DNA of 64,000 nt from Arenibacter amylolyticus (GTDB taxonomy: Bacteria > Bacteroidota > Bacteroidia > Flavobacteriales > Flavobacteriaceae). The stretch lies in NCBI RefSeq assembly GCF_002150785.1, contig NZ_MTAZ01000002.1, positions 55,934-119,933 on the forward strand, given 5' to 3'. Below the pieces are notes generated by a model. It was given only the letters and a program-made list of their open reading frames with translations. It was not told where the DNA came from and did not search any database. Shown one piece after another: positions 16,345-25,076 of this stretch (within the stretch, counting starts at the first letter, position 1; every line of letters starts with the position of its first letter). Position numbers and translations under genes: made by a program.

Positions 16345-16362
16345 GCCCTCTGTTGGGAGGGC
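16345..16362 (+). promoter_or_regulatory. Hairpin over the metF translation start region
   Basis: GCCCTC (16345-16350), loop TGTTGG, then GAGGGC (16357-16362) forms a 6-bp GC-rich stem. It ends 13 bases before the likely metF ATG and contains the purine-rich GGGAGGG. It could hide a ribosome-binding site. Confidence 0.35.
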
Positions 16363-16375
16363 AATGGGAAAGACC

Positions 16376-17329
16376 ATGAAAGTAACAGAGCATTTGGAAA
16401 ACGCAAAGGGGAAAACTTTGTTTTCGTTTGAGATTGTCCCGCCAGTGAAAGGGAAGAATATTCAGGAGTTGTACAACAACGTGGATCCGTTGATGGAATT
16501 TAATCCGCCTTTTATAGATGTTACCACCTCAAGGGAAGAGTTTGTGTACATAGAAAAAGACGGGTTGTACGATAAAAAATTGACGCGTATGCGGCCTGGG
16601 ACGGTAGGGATATGCGCTGCGCTACAACATAAATACGGGGTAGATACAGTTCCCCATGTGCTATGTGGCGGCTTTACCAAGGAGGAAACGGAGTATTTAC
16701 TGGTAGATTGCCATTATTTGGGTATACACAATGTGATGGCTTTAAGGGGTGATGCCCGAAAAGGGGAACAATATTTTACGCCTACGCCAGGCGGACATTC
16801 TTATGCCACGGAATTGGTAGCGCAGATTCAAAACCTTAATTCCGGAAAATATTTACACGATACCGCAGAAAGTGAAAATTGTGGCGATTTCTGTATTGGG
16901 GTGGCGGGTTATCCAGAGAAACACATGGAAGCTCCTTCCTTGGAATCGGACCTTAGAAGGTTAAAGGAAAAGGTAGATGCCGGTGCCGATTATGTGGTAA
17001 CCCAAATGTTTTTCGACAATAGTCGCTACTTCCAGTTTGTAGAGGCCGCAAGGGAAATGGGTATAGAAGTGCCCATTATTCCAGGGATAAAGCCCATAGC
17101 GGTAAAGCGTCATATGCATATACTACCCCAGGTATTTAAAATAGACCTACCGCAAGATTTGGTAGATGCTGTAGACGGTTGTACTAATAATGCGGCGGTA
17201 AGACAGGTGGGGATAGAATGGGCTATTCAACAATCTAAGGAGCTAAAAGAGGCCGGGGTGCCCGTATTACACTATTACTCCATGGGGAAATCGGATAATA
17301 TAAAAGCCATTGCCGAAGCCTTGTTCTAG
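16376..17329 (+). CDS. metF: Methylenetetrahydrofolate reductase
   Basis: A 317-residue FAD enzyme that reduces 5,10-methylene- to 5-methyl-tetrahydrofolate for methionine synthase. Landmarks are FSFEIVPPVKGK at the N-terminus, PFIDVT, HVLCGGFTKEETEYLL, NVMALRGDARKG, GAGADYVVTQMFFDN-type barrel strands (AGADYVVTQMFFDN) and IIPGIKPI. I chose ATG 16376 (MKVTEHLENAKGKTLFS), the form the family takes; ATG 16364 would add MGKT. A strong terminator follows at ~17400. A structured RNA-like element lies upstream and no SAM riboswitch is seen directly before it. Confidence 0.93.
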   Translation: MKVTEHLENAKGKTLFSFEIVPPVKGKNIQELYNNVDPLMEFNPPFIDVTTSREEFVYIEKDGLYDKKLTRMRPGTVGICAALQHKYGVDTVPHVLCGGFTKEETEYLLVDCHYLGIHNVMALRGDARKGEQYFTPTPGGHSYATELVAQIQNLNSGKYLHDTAESENCGDFCIGVAGYPEKHMEAPSLESDLRRLKEKVDAGADYVVTQMFFDNSRYFQFVEAAREMGIEVPIIPGIKPIAVKRHMHILPQVFKIDLPQDLVDAVDGCTNNAAVRQVGIEWAIQQSKELKEAGVPVLHYYSMGKSDNIKAIAEALF

Positions 17330-17395
17330 GCGTATAGCAACCTTTAAAATCCACCAGCTAATCGTTGCTGGATCTTGATAAAACTATTGCTAATA

Positions 17396-17422
17396 GCCCC
17401 CGGGATGGTCCTGGGGGTTTTT
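17396..17422 (+). terminator. Rho-independent terminator after metF
   Basis: CCCCCGGGA (17397-17405), loop TGG, then TCCTGGGGG (17409-17417) followed by TTTTT. The stem has nine positions with one mismatch and a proper U tract. Confidence 0.85.
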
Positions 17423-17518
17423 GTAGCAACACTTAAACCCCTCTTCCGTAATTGGGTCTTTTGGAAGAGGGAGGCTTCTACTTATAGAAGCTGTTTTTAG
17501 ATCTAAGGATTCCCAAAT

Positions 17519-17547
17519 TTGTCCTTTTTAAATTTTCCCTACATTTG
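17519..17547 (+). promoter_or_regulatory. Promoter of the PagL-like gene
   Basis: TTG (17519-17521), an 18-base spacer and TACATTTG (17540-17547) match the bacteroidete consensus fully. The -7 box ends six bases before ATG 17554, so the mRNA should be leaderless or nearly so. Confidence 0.65.
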
Positions 17548-17553
17548 CTCTTA

Positions 17554-18654
17554 ATGAAACGATGTCTATTTCTATTATGCTGTCTATGGACGGCATTTTG
17601 TTTTTCACAGGACGGGAAACAGAGTGCGAGTTATACCTTGGACATCAACCAGTTTTATGGTTCGGTGCTCTTGCACAATAATTATATTTCTCACCTAATA
17701 AGTTCACACCCGGGCGGACTAATAGCGAGTTTTAACCGCAAGACCTATGGGGAAAAGGAATGGCATCAACGCTTTAATTATCCGGATACTGGCCTCTCCT
17801 TTGTTTATCAGAACATGAACAACAGCACCCTAGGGGAGAATTTTGGACTGTATGCGCATTATAATTTTTATTTCTTAAATAGAAATCTCCAATTTAGGCT
17901 GGGGCAGGGGGTAGCTTACAATACCCATCCGTTTAATAAGCACAACAACTTTAGGAATAATGCCTATGGCACCCATTTGTTGAGCTCTACCTATATAATG
18001 CTGAACTATCACAAAGAGGAAATCATTGATGGATTGGGCTTTAAGGCGGGACTCTCCGTTATTCATTACTCCAATGCCAATGTGAAGGCGCCCAATACCT
18101 CAACCAATACCTTGGCGTTTAACCTAGGGCTTACCTATGATCTGCAGCGAGGATTGGAGAAGGAGTATGTTAGAACCGAGGATACAACATCCTACGCCGA
18201 GCCGGTGCGATATAATCTGGCTTTTAGATCTGGAATCAATGAGAGTGATGTTGTAGGTTCTGGGCAGTTTCCATTTTATATTTTTTCGGCTTATGCCGAT
18301 AAGCGGTTAGGAAGAATCAGCGCTTTGCAACTGGGAACAGATCTATATTTCTCCAATTTTTTAAAGGAATTGATACGCTACCAGTCCATTGCCTTCCCCG
18401 AATATGGAGTACAGCCTACGGACGATTATAAGCGGGTAGGGCTGTTTGTAGGGCATGAGTTATTTATAAATAAAATGTCTATTATTTCCCAATTGGGGTA
18501 TTACGTTTACTACCCCTTCGATTTTGAGGGAAGGGTATACAACAGAATGGGCTTAAAGCGGTATTTTACGGATAAGATCTTTGGCGCCATCACCTTAAAG
18601 TCGCACGGCGCCAAGGCCGAAGCGGTAGAATTTGGGGTGGGGATAAGGCTATAA
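17554..18654 (+). CDS. Acyloxyacyl hydrolase / PagL-like lipid A deacylase
   Basis: A 366-residue exported protein with signal peptide [18 protein letters not shown] before QDGKQ. The central part contains [13 protein letters not shown], where H171 and S173 match the His-x-Ser catalytic arrangement of PagL, and the sequence alternates as expected for an outer-membrane beta-barrel (many Y/F/G in two-residue periodicity). It should remove an acyl chain from lipid A in the outer membrane. It is about twice as long as PagL from Pseudomonas, with a large C-terminal extension, as usual in Bacteroidota. I chose ATG 17554 over TTG 17545 because the promoter overlaps the latter. The GIN-domain lipoprotein gene follows after 13 bp. 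Confidence 0.75.
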   Translation: MKRCLFLLCCLWTAFCFSQDGKQSASYTLDINQFYGSVLLHNNYISHLISSHPGGLIASFNRKTYGEKEWHQRFNYPDTGLSFVYQNMNNSTLGENFGLYAHYNFYFLNRNLQFRLGQGVAYNTHPFNKHNNFRNNAYGTHLLSSTYIMLNYHKEEIIDGLGFKAGLSVIHYSNANVKAPNTSTNTLAFNLGLTYDLQRGLEKEYVRTEDTTSYAEPVRYNLAFRSGINESDVVGSGQFPFYIFSAYADKRLGRISALQLGTDLYFSNFLKELIRYQSIAFPEYGVQPTDDYKRVGLFVGHELFINKMSIISQLGYYVYYPFDFEGRVYNRMGLKRYFTDKIFGAITLKSHGAKAEAVEFGVGIRL

Positions 18655-18667
18655 TAAAAGAGGTGAT

Positions 18668-19447
18668 ATGAGGAGCTTATTTTTTAGGAAATTACATAAA
18701 TGGAGCCTATTGTTGGTACTGCCCTTATTTTTCTGGAACTGCAACAGTGAAAATGCACCCGATTGCTTCCAGAACGCCGGGCCTATAACCAAGGAGGTGG
18801 TGGCCGTGCCTAATTTTACAAAAATCACCGCCTATGAAAACGTAAGGGTAACCATTGTGCAGGGAGCAGAAATAAAGGTAGAAGTAGAGACCGGGAAGTA
18901 CTTGCGCAATGATGTATCCGTTACCGTAGAGGAGGGGAGACTATTGCTTAGGGATACCAATTCGTGCAATTTCACCCGGAAGTATGGCCTAACTCATGTA
19001 TATGTAACCGTGCCTAATCTTACGGAAATTAGAAGTGGTACCGGACTGGCTATTAAAAGTGAAGGGGTGTTGTCCTTTCCTAACTTAGCGCTTATCTCGG
19101 AGAGCTTTAACAATCCGGAAGCCAAATTCACCAGTGGGGAATTTAACCTGAATCTAGACGCTGAGTCGGTACGAATCGTTTCCAACGGGCCTTCTTACTT
19201 CCAATTGCGTGGCCAAACCAAAGATTTTAATGTCCTATTTGCAGCAGGGGATACGCGCTTGGAGGCCGCTTCCTTAAAGGCAAATGCCATAACTGTTAGT
19301 CATAGGGGGTCTAATGACATGCTTGTTAATCCGCAAACCTCCTTAACCGGTGTATTGCGCGGTACCGGGGACGTGATTAGTTTTAATAGACCGCCCGAAG
19401 TAGCAGTGGAGGAATTGTATAAGGGAAAACTTATCTTTATAGAGTAA
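18668..19447 (+). CDS. GIN-domain (DUF2807) lipoprotein
   Basis: A 259-residue protein with an N-terminal hydrophobic segment ending in the lipobox-like FFWNC, so it is likely a lipoprotein. The rest is the head GIN domain: [19 protein letters not shown], then short beta-strand repeats ([21 protein letters not shown] and similar), consistent with a right-handed beta-helix or solenoid. The family has been named for similarity to auto-transporter adhesin heads, and its function is unproven. It is probably co-transcribed with the PagL-like gene (13 bp apart, GAGGTG before the ATG). A second GIN protein is encoded at 32212. Confidence 0.8.
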   Translation: MRSLFFRKLHKWSLLLVLPLFFWNCNSENAPDCFQNAGPITKEVVAVPNFTKITAYENVRVTIVQGAEIKVEVETGKYLRNDVSVTVEEGRLLLRDTNSCNFTRKYGLTHVYVTVPNLTEIRSGTGLAIKSEGVLSFPNLALISESFNNPEAKFTSGEFNLNLDAESVRIVSNGPSYFQLRGQTKDFNVLFAAGDTRLEAASLKANAITVSHRGSNDMLVNPQTSLTGVLRGTGDVISFNRPPEVAVEELYKGKLIFIE

Positions 19448-19531
19448 GGCTGGTTTTGTGGGAAACTATGCCTAGTAACTCTCAAGGGGATTTTTTAGTG
19501 AAAATTAATAGTGGATCAGTAGCGTTGTTCA

Positions 19532-20608
19532 ATGAGACCCATTCAAAAATATGTAAGTGATTTTTTGGCCTCCCGTAGGCTAATGGGGGAAGATGTGCAG
19601 CTAGCAGGGATGTTGGAAGCAGATCGGTTACTTCAACAGCTGGTCCATGATAATACAATTCCAGGGCTTGCTATCAGCGTGCGTAAAAATAACCAGCCCT
19701 ATTTTCAAAAAGGATATGGATATGCTAATTTAGAGGGGCAGGTGCTGGTAGACCCCCAGCGTACCATCTTCAGAATAGCCAGTATCTCCAAACCAATAGC
19801 AGCAACCGCCTTGGCGGTTATGGTGAGGGAAGGGCTGCTAGATCTGGATGCTTCCATTTATAAATACCTGCCTTATTTTCCCAGGAAAGAATACGATTTT
19901 ACCCTTCGGCATCTGGCGAGTCATACCGCTGGAATTAGAGGGTATAGGGGGAGGGAATACGGCCTGGACCTTCCTATGGATAGTAGGGAAAGTCTAAGGA
20001 TTTTTCAAGACGATCCCCTGCTTTTTAAACCGGGAAGCAATTATAGCTATACCAGCTTTGGCTGGGTGCTAATATCCTTGGCGATGGAAGAGGTGAGCGG
20101 TGTGTCTTTTGCGGACTATGTGAAGAAAAAGGTGTTGGAGCCCTTTCAGATGAAGGACACATTTCCAGAAATTCCAGGGGAACAACCTCCCCAAATGGCC
20201 CATTTTTATACGAGGTATAGGGCCGGATTTAAGAAGGCCATTCCCGTGGATAATCGCTATAAACTTGCTGGGGGCGGTTATGTGTCCACCGCGGTGGATG
20301 TAGCTAAATTTGGGCAGCAGTTTTTAGACACTTCCCTTATAGAGGCGCTTAATATGCAGCAGTTCCTTACCGCAGAGGTGATAGGTAGTAGGGAAACCCA
20401 TTACGGATTAGGGTGGGAAATTAATCAAGATGCCTGGGGGAGGCCAACTTTTGGGCATATAGGTAAAGGGGTAGGTGGCTATGCCGTTCTGTACGTTTAC
20501 CCCGAAGAGGAGATGGTTTTTTCCCTCCTTGTTAATTGTACCAATCCAGGAATACAGGAAACCCTAGACATGGTAGTGGCCCTGCTGATTGGTGGTTTAG
20601 AGAAATGA
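19532..20608 (+). CDS. Serine hydrolase of the class C beta-lactamase family
   Basis: A 358-residue protein of the beta-lactamase/DD-peptidase/esterase superfamily (Pfam Beta-lactamase). The catalytic SxxK is SISK in IFRIASISKPIAATALA (near residue 88), the second motif is YSYTS with Tyr as general base, and the third is HIGKGVGGY. No signal peptide is visible at the N-terminus (MRPIQKYVSDFLASRR), so it may be cytoplasmic or exported by other means. The substrate cannot be inferred; peptidase, esterase and lactamase activities all occur in this family. It stands alone with ~85 bp before and ~330 bp after. Confidence 0.82.
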   Translation: MRPIQKYVSDFLASRRLMGEDVQLAGMLEADRLLQQLVHDNTIPGLAISVRKNNQPYFQKGYGYANLEGQVLVDPQRTIFRIASISKPIAATALAVMVREGLLDLDASIYKYLPYFPRKEYDFTLRHLASHTAGIRGYRGREYGLDLPMDSRESLRIFQDDPLLFKPGSNYSYTSFGWVLISLAMEEVSGVSFADYVKKKVLEPFQMKDTFPEIPGEQPPQMAHFYTRYRAGFKKAIPVDNRYKLAGGGYVSTAVDVAKFGQQFLDTSLIEALNMQQFLTAEVIGSRETHYGLGWEINQDAWGRPTFGHIGKGVGGYAVLYVYPEEEMVFSLLVNCTNPGIQETLDMVVALLIGGLEK

Positions 20609-20670
20609 TTTTTTTCCCAGTTGTTGCCAAGGAGAATTTCACCAAGTGATGGTGTAGTGGTTTGCTAGTC

Positions 20671-20799
20671 CTAGCTCTTCCTTCCTCCATATTTTCTAGA
20701 TCCAAAGTAGGTGAGGTTGCTGGCTACTGAATTGATGAAAAAGCTAGGTGTTTTTTTAAATTCCATGGCGTTAAGTTGTGGCCATTTCTTGTCTACCAT
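20671..20799 (-). pseudogene. Possible gene remnant or tiny gene in the 20.6-20.9 kb gap
   Basis: On the minus strand an open frame runs from about 20859 to the stop at 20671. From ATG 20799 it would encode 42 residues (MVDKKWPQLNAMEFKKTPSF at its start, SRKYGGRKS at its end). The residue mix looks more protein-like than the other frames and ends with a plausible basic tail. No family is recognised and the frame lacks an upstream start, so it may be the tail of a decayed gene. Apart from this, the 331-bp gap holds nothing I can identify. Confidence 0.2.
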
Positions 20800-20939
20800 G
20801 CTTCTCAAAAAAATCGAGGGTCGGTTTAACTCCAAATCGCAAAGAAAATGTGGGTTTTCCTAATTTTTCCAAGGGAGGTAGTGGGATTCTTGGCTAAATT
20901 ATTTATCTTCATGGTTTGCTTAAAATTTAACAGATAAAA

Positions 20940-21731
20940 ATGAAGAAAACTATTGCTCTTTTTGTCTTCGCACTTGCGATGACCTCATGTAAAATGAATC
21001 AAAAGTCGAAACCTGAAAGTGTGGAAGCTACAGCCGAAACCGAGGATTGGATCTATCTTTTTGACGGTACCTCTACCGAGGGATGGCGTGCCTATAACGG
21101 GGATAGCCTTCCTCCAGGATGGACTATTAAGGATAGTACGCTGACCTTTGATACTGAACTGGGAATGGAACAGGATTATACAGGGGGCACGGATATTATT
21201 TATGGTGCCGAAGAATTTGACAATTTTGAGTTATACGTAGAATGGAAGCTGCCGAAAGGCGGAAATAGTGGTATTTTTTATCACCTAAAGGAGAACATAC
21301 CCAATGAGGGTCCGGCTACCATTTCTCCGGAATACCAATTGATCGATGATGAGAACTATGCCGCTATACACGATCTTACCGAATACAATTTAAGCTTGGG
21401 GAATACAGAGAATCCGGCTGAACTTCAGCCCTTGCAGCAGACTGCATCGGATTATGCCATGTACCCTGCAGATCCGGACAAGAAAGTATTGAATCCTGTC
21501 GGGGAGTGGAATACCACCAAAATAGTATTCACCCCTGAAAAGGTAGAGCACTGGCTAAATGGACAGAAGGTATTGTCCTTTGTGCCTTGGTCCGAGGACT
21601 GGTACGAAAGGAAAAATACCGGAAAGTGGAAAGACGCCGAAAACTACGGTCGCTTTAAATCCGGATATATCGGATTCCAAGATCACTCTAGCCCTATCTG
21701 GTTTAGGAATGTAAAGATTAGAAAACTATAA
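20940..21731 (+). CDS. DUF1080 (3-keto-disaccharide hydrolase) lipoprotein
   Basis: A 263-residue lipoprotein: signal MKKTIALFVFALAMTSC with lipobox MTSC, then a single DUF1080 domain of concanavalin-like fold. Typical motifs are WIYLFDGTSTEGWRAYNG, DFELYVEWKLP-like (FELYVEWKLPKGGNSGIFY), EYQLIDDENY and the closing IGFQDHSSPIWFRNVKIRKL. The family binds or cleaves sugar glycosides, including 3-keto-glycosides. The next gene encodes a Gfo/Idh/MocA oxidoreductase, a family that often works with DUF1080 proteins on oxidised sugars. This pairing points to periplasmic carbohydrate turnover (inference). Confidence 0.85.
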   Translation: MKKTIALFVFALAMTSCKMNQKSKPESVEATAETEDWIYLFDGTSTEGWRAYNGDSLPPGWTIKDSTLTFDTELGMEQDYTGGTDIIYGAEEFDNFELYVEWKLPKGGNSGIFYHLKENIPNEGPATISPEYQLIDDENYAAIHDLTEYNLSLGNTENPAELQPLQQTASDYAMYPADPDKKVLNPVGEWNTTKIVFTPEKVEHWLNGQKVLSFVPWSEDWYERKNTGKWKDAENYGRFKSGYIGFQDHSSPIWFRNVKIRKL

Positions 21732-21737
21732 ATACCC

Positions 21738-21802
21738 TGTGGCGGTAATCCGGTTTTGTCGGATGCCGCCACATTCTTTAAAAGGAGATCTTTCTTTTAA
21801 AG
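21738..21802 (+). terminator. Double hairpin between the DUF1080 and oxidoreductase genes
   Basis: First stem: TGTGGCGG...ATCCG with CGGAT-g-CCGCCACA (21738-21773). Second stem: CTTTAAAAG (21776-21784) with CTTTTAAAG (21794-21802). Together they may stop or reduce transcription into the next gene. There is no long U tract, so attenuation or mRNA stabilisation is also possible. Confidence 0.4.
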
Positions 21803-21865
21803 GAAGCTGGGACGCCATGCTGATCCCACTAATGAATAACCGCCACTAAAAAAACTAAGAATTAA

Positions 21866-23203
21866 ATGAAAAAAAGAGACTTTCTAAAGGGAACCGCAGC
21901 ACTAGGTTTAACCGCCCTTTTACCCGCTTCTATCTGGGCTATGTCTAAAAATGGCCGTTTGCGTACCGCCCATATTGGGGTTAGTAATATGGGGGGAGCC
22001 GATTTGGCTTCCATTTCATCCCATCCGTTGGTAGATGTAGTAGCCTTGTGCGATGTGGATGCCAACGCCTTGGCAGAGGCCAAAAAACTACATCCCAATG
22101 CAGCTACCTATAAAGATTATAGGGTGATGTTGAAGGAATTGAAAAATGGGATCGATGCCGTTATTGTATCTACGCCAGACCATACCCATGCACCGGCTTC
22201 TATGATGGCCATGGACTTGGGTAAACCAGTCTATTGTCAAAAACCCCTTACCCACCATGTGGCGGAGGCAAGGGCAATGCGTAAAAAGGCCAAGGAGAAG
22301 AATTTGGTGACCCAAATGGGAATCCAGGTACATTCTTTTTACGATTATAAATTGGCTACCATCCTGATTCAATCTGGGATTATTGGAAAAGTAAAGACCG
22401 TACGGGCCTGGTCTCCTAAAAACTGGGGCTATGACGGTCCAGAACCTACAGGCTCTGATCCTGTGCCAGAGAATTTAGATTGGAATCTTTGGTTGGGAAC
22501 GTCTGCGGAAAGGCCTTATAAGGTAGGGTATTACCATCCGGGAAACTGGAGAAAGTTAATGGATTATGGTTGTGGTACCTTAGGGGATATGGGAGTTCAT
22601 ATTTTTGATACCCCCTACAACGCCTTGGAGTTGGATGTGCCCATGACTATTAAAAACGATTGTAGGGAGCCCAATGGATTTGGATTCCCCGAGAAGAATA
22701 TAGTAACCTATACGTTTCCACAAACCCCCTACACGGCAAAAACCCTGAAATGGGTATGGTACGATGGACCAGGAGCTCCAGAAAAGCATAAAGATCTGGA
22801 ATTGCCAAATAACGATAAGCTACCGGAGCAGGGAGCTATGTTCATTGGTGAAAAAGGGAGGTTGCTCTTGCCACACTTTATGGAGCTTCCAAGGCATATT
22901 GTAGATGGGAAATATAAGGAATTGGATCTCTCTGTGGTAAAGGATTCCGATAATTTGGGCGAGCCGGTTAAGAGTTATGATGAAGAAGAGAAAAAGCATT
23001 ATCACGAGTTTGTAGATGCTTGTTTGGGTAAGGCGGAATGCAGTGCACCTTTTGATTATTCGGCCCGACTCACAGAAACTATCCTGCTAGGCGTTATCGC
23101 TGGTCGTTTCCCAAATAAAACATTGCATTGGGATAGCAAAGCAGCAAAGTTTGCAGAAGAGGAGGCTAATCAATATTTGGATGCCCCCTATAGAGATTTC
23201 TAA
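21866..23203 (+). CDS. Gfo/Idh/MocA family oxidoreductase with Tat-like signal
   Basis: A 445-residue NAD(P)-dependent oxidoreductase. The N-terminus KKRDFLKGTAALGLTALLPA resembles a Tat signal (KR in place of RR, then FLK), so export in folded form is likely. The Rossmann part begins at LRTAHIGVSNMGGADL and contains DAVIVSTPDHTHAPASMMAM and KPVYCQKPLTHHVAEA (the EKP-type catalytic Lys block). The C-terminal half is the usual beta-sheet domain. The substrate is unknown; sugars or cyclitols are usual. It follows a DUF1080 lipoprotein gene. A long hairpin terminator ends the unit. Confidence 0.85.
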   Translation: MKKRDFLKGTAALGLTALLPASIWAMSKNGRLRTAHIGVSNMGGADLASISSHPLVDVVALCDVDANALAEAKKLHPNAATYKDYRVMLKELKNGIDAVIVSTPDHTHAPASMMAMDLGKPVYCQKPLTHHVAEARAMRKKAKEKNLVTQMGIQVHSFYDYKLATILIQSGIIGKVKTVRAWSPKNWGYDGPEPTGSDPVPENLDWNLWLGTSAERPYKVGYYHPGNWRKLMDYGCGTLGDMGVHIFDTPYNALELDVPMTIKNDCREPNGFGFPEKNIVTYTFPQTPYTAKTLKWVWYDGPGAPEKHKDLELPNNDKLPEQGAMFIGEKGRLLLPHFMELPRHIVDGKYKELDLSVVKDSDNLGEPVKSYDEEEKKHYHEFVDACLGKAECSAPFDYSARLTETILLGVIAGRFPNKTLHWDSKAAKFAEEEANQYLDAPYRDF

Positions 23204-23238
23204 AAGCAGCGAACAATAAAAAGGATATTCGCCTCATT

Positions 23239-23282
23239 AAAAGCTTGGTATAATTCCTTATTTAGGAATGTACCAAGCTTTT
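23239..23282. terminator. Long hairpin terminator after the oxidoreductase gene
   Basis: AAAAGCTTGGTA (23239-23250) pairs perfectly with TACCAAGCTTTT (23271-23282), and inside it ATTCCT (23253-23258) pairs with AGGAAT (23264-23269). A T-rich tail (GTTTT) follows. The rest of the 220-bp gap shows nothing else except the promoter box before the BLUF gene. Confidence 0.75.
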
Positions 23283-23394
23283 GTTTTACCATGCTTGGAT
23301 GGAGATAAGGCAGGTTGAGCCGTAATAATTTAAGTTGATCTAGCTGCTCAATTCCGTGGGATTCTGGTTGTAATAGCGCCCATTTAGGAGCATT

Positions 23395-23402
23395 TAATTT
23401 TG
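23395..23402 (+). promoter_or_regulatory. Promoter -7 box of the BLUF gene
   Basis: TAATTTTG matches TAnnTTTG exactly. A TTG at 23368-23370 is 24 bases upstream, slightly farther than usual. The box ends 22 bases before ATG 23425. Confidence 0.4.
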
Positions 23403-23424
23403 TAATTTGCATCAAATTAATCCT

Positions 23425-23856
23425 ATGTTTCAGCTTACTTACAAATCCAAGGCTTCGGAATTTATGAGCACGGACGATGTTGCGGCGATTTTGAAAACCG
23501 CTAGGGACCGTAATAAGGAAAAGGGAATCACCGGGTGTTTGGTATTTCACAATAACTGCTTTGTTCAGATTATTGAGGGAAAAAAGAAGCAGGTAAAATC
23601 CTTGTATCAGGAGATTGTTAAGGATAAACGGCATGGAGATATCCAACTGATATGGGAAGGGGAGATAGAAGAACGGTCTTTTTCCGATTGGAGTATGGGA
23701 TATTTCGATCCCGCTGAAGCTGGGGTCCACCATTCGGATGCAAAAGAATTTGAACAGAATTTATTGTTGCTTTCCGAACTCTCCGATTCTCACTCGGCAA
23801 CCTTAAGGATGTTTTGGCTGGGCGTGAAAAAGCTTCTCATCGGGGAAGGTTGTTAA
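23425..23856 (+). CDS. BLUF-domain blue-light photoreceptor
   Basis: A 143-residue stand-alone BLUF (blue light using FAD) protein. The flavin-binding residues are present with canonical spacing: Tyr6 (QLTYKS), Asn30 (TARDRNKEKGITG), Gln48 (FVQIIEG), and Trp89 with Met91 (SDWSMGYF). The Tyr-24-Asn-18-Gln spacing equals that of AppA. It should therefore be a photoactive protein acting through a partner, since no output domain is attached and the C-terminal ~45 residues form only a short helical cap. ATG 23425 is chosen because the family begins at this residue. The neighbours (molybdate transport downstream) suggest no partner. Confidence 0.9.
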   Translation: MFQLTYKSKASEFMSTDDVAAILKTARDRNKEKGITGCLVFHNNCFVQIIEGKKKQVKSLYQEIVKDKRHGDIQLIWEGEIEERSFSDWSMGYFDPAEAGVHHSDAKEFEQNLLLLSELSDSHSATLRMFWLGVKKLLIGEGC

Positions 23857-23904
23857 GGGAAATTCTTCTGGGATTTAGGGATATGGAAAATTCTAATGCA
23901 ATCT

Positions 23905-23912
23905 TATATTCG
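23905..23912 (+). promoter_or_regulatory. Promoter -7 element of the molybdate operon
   Basis: TATATTCG is a one-mismatch TAnnTTTG box ending two bases before the modA ATG at 23915. If used, the modA mRNA would be leaderless. No clear TTG at -33 is visible. Confidence 0.35.
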
Positions 23913-23914
23913 AC

Positions 23915-24682
23915 ATGATTAATCGGTTGGGAATCTTGGTTTTGTTGTTGTCGCTCCTCCTTTTAGGGGTAGCTTGTCAAGAGAGCGATGCAAATAAAAT
24001 ACGGGTGGCGGTGGCCGCCAATATGCAGTTGCCCATGGAGGCAATTGTAGCGCGGTATACCGAAAAATATGGGGTGGTTTGTGAAATGATGATTGGGTCT
24101 TCCGGGAAGTTAACAGCACAGATTGTAGAAGGGGCTCCTTACGATGTTTTCGTGGCGGCCAATATGAAATATCCAGAAGCAGTCTATATGGCCGGGAAAG
24201 GGATGGAGGCTCCCCGTAGGTACGCCAACGGGAAATTAATTCTATGGTCCGTAGCGCTGTCCAAGCCCATTTCCGTGAACACTCTTAACGATCCCGAAAT
24301 AAACCATATTGCTATGGCGAATCCCATGACCGCACCTTACGGGGTGGCGGCTATGGAGGTGATTGAGCACTACGGTCTTTATGATCAACTAAAACATAAA
24401 TTGGTGTATGGGGAGAGCATAGCGCAAACCAACCAATTTATAGCCTCTAAGGCAGCGGACATTGGTTTTACAGCCTTATCCACGGTGAAGGCACCTAGGA
24501 TGAAGGACAAAGGAAGGTGGTTAGAGGTAGATGCTAAACAGTATTCCCCCATCACCCAGGGCATAGTGCTAATAAAAAGGGAACGGGAGAATGAACAGCA
24601 GCTTCAGCATTTTTACGATTTTCTTTTTTCCGAGGAAGTCGCGCTCCTATTGAAAGAATTTGGATATTTGATGGATGAATAG
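23915..24682 (+). CDS. modA: Molybdate ABC transporter, substrate-binding lipoprotein
   Basis: A 255-residue periplasmic-binding protein of type II fold. The signal LGILVLLLSLLLLGVAC ends in a lipobox, so it is membrane-anchored. ModA features are IRVAVAANMQLPMEAIVARY, the anion-binding loop MIGSSGKLTAQIVEGAPYDVFVAAN, AMANPMTAPYGVAAMEVI, and ADIGFTALSTV with the usual position of the third ligand. It captures molybdate or tungstate and hands it to ModB. It is the first gene of a tight four-gene operon (modA, a TOBE protein, modB, modC) with 1-8 bp overlaps throughout. Confidence 0.9.
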   Translation: MINRLGILVLLLSLLLLGVACQESDANKIRVAVAANMQLPMEAIVARYTEKYGVVCEMMIGSSGKLTAQIVEGAPYDVFVAANMKYPEAVYMAGKGMEAPRRYANGKLILWSVALSKPISVNTLNDPEINHIAMANPMTAPYGVAAMEVIEHYGLYDQLKHKLVYGESIAQTNQFIASKAADIGFTALSTVKAPRMKDKGRWLEVDAKQYSPITQGIVLIKRERENEQQLQHFYDFLFSEEVALLLKEFGYLMDE

Positions 24683-25076
24683 TTTTAATGGACATATTTT
24701 AGAGGTGGAGACCGTAGGCAATTTGTCTTTGGTAAGGGTAGCTCTTGGTAAGAACACCCAATGGGTATCCGTGGTTTTGGATACGCCACAAACGGCTCCG
24801 TATTTGGTTCCCGGGGAGGATATTAGGGTATTGTTTAAAGAAACCGAAGTAATCCTCAACCTTCAGGACCCCAATTTGCTCAGTGTGGATAATTACCTAA
24901 AGGGAACGGTGAAAGAGGTAGAAGCAGGAGAAATTTTGAGCCGATTGGTGCTAGATACGGAAATAGGTGAGCTGGTGGCAGTAGTGGGTTCCAAAAGTTT
25001 AAAAAGACTGGGGCTAGCCCGCAATATGTCGGTTTTGGCCATGGTAAAGATGAACGAATTAATACTGGCGCCCTAA
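24675..25076 (+). CDS. Molybdate-binding TOBE-domain protein
   Basis: A 133-residue protein made of two tandem TOBE/Mop-like beta-barrel domains (residues ~1-65 and ~68-133), each with a pattern like GHILEVETVGNLSLVRVALG and GTVKEVEAGEILSRLVLDT. Such domains bind molybdate or tungstate oxyanions, so it may be a cytoplasmic store or sensor for the transporter. The gene overlaps modA by 8 bp and modB by 1 bp and so is translationally coupled to both. In many genomes TOBE domains are fused to ModC or ModE. Here a free protein sits between ModA and ModB, and ModC keeps a short C-terminal part of its own. Confidence 0.75.
   Translation: MNSFNGHILEVETVGNLSLVRVALGKNTQWVSVVLDTPQTAPYLVPGEDIRVLFKETEVILNLQDPNLLSVDNYLKGTVKEVEAGEILSRLVLDTEIGELVAVVGSKSLKRLGLARNMSVLAMVKMNELILAP

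Noticed and set aside
23200..23733. 177-codon minus-strand frame over the BLUF gene
   Set aside because: It crosses the long terminator hairpin and is antisense to a BLUF protein with all key residues. A shadow frame.
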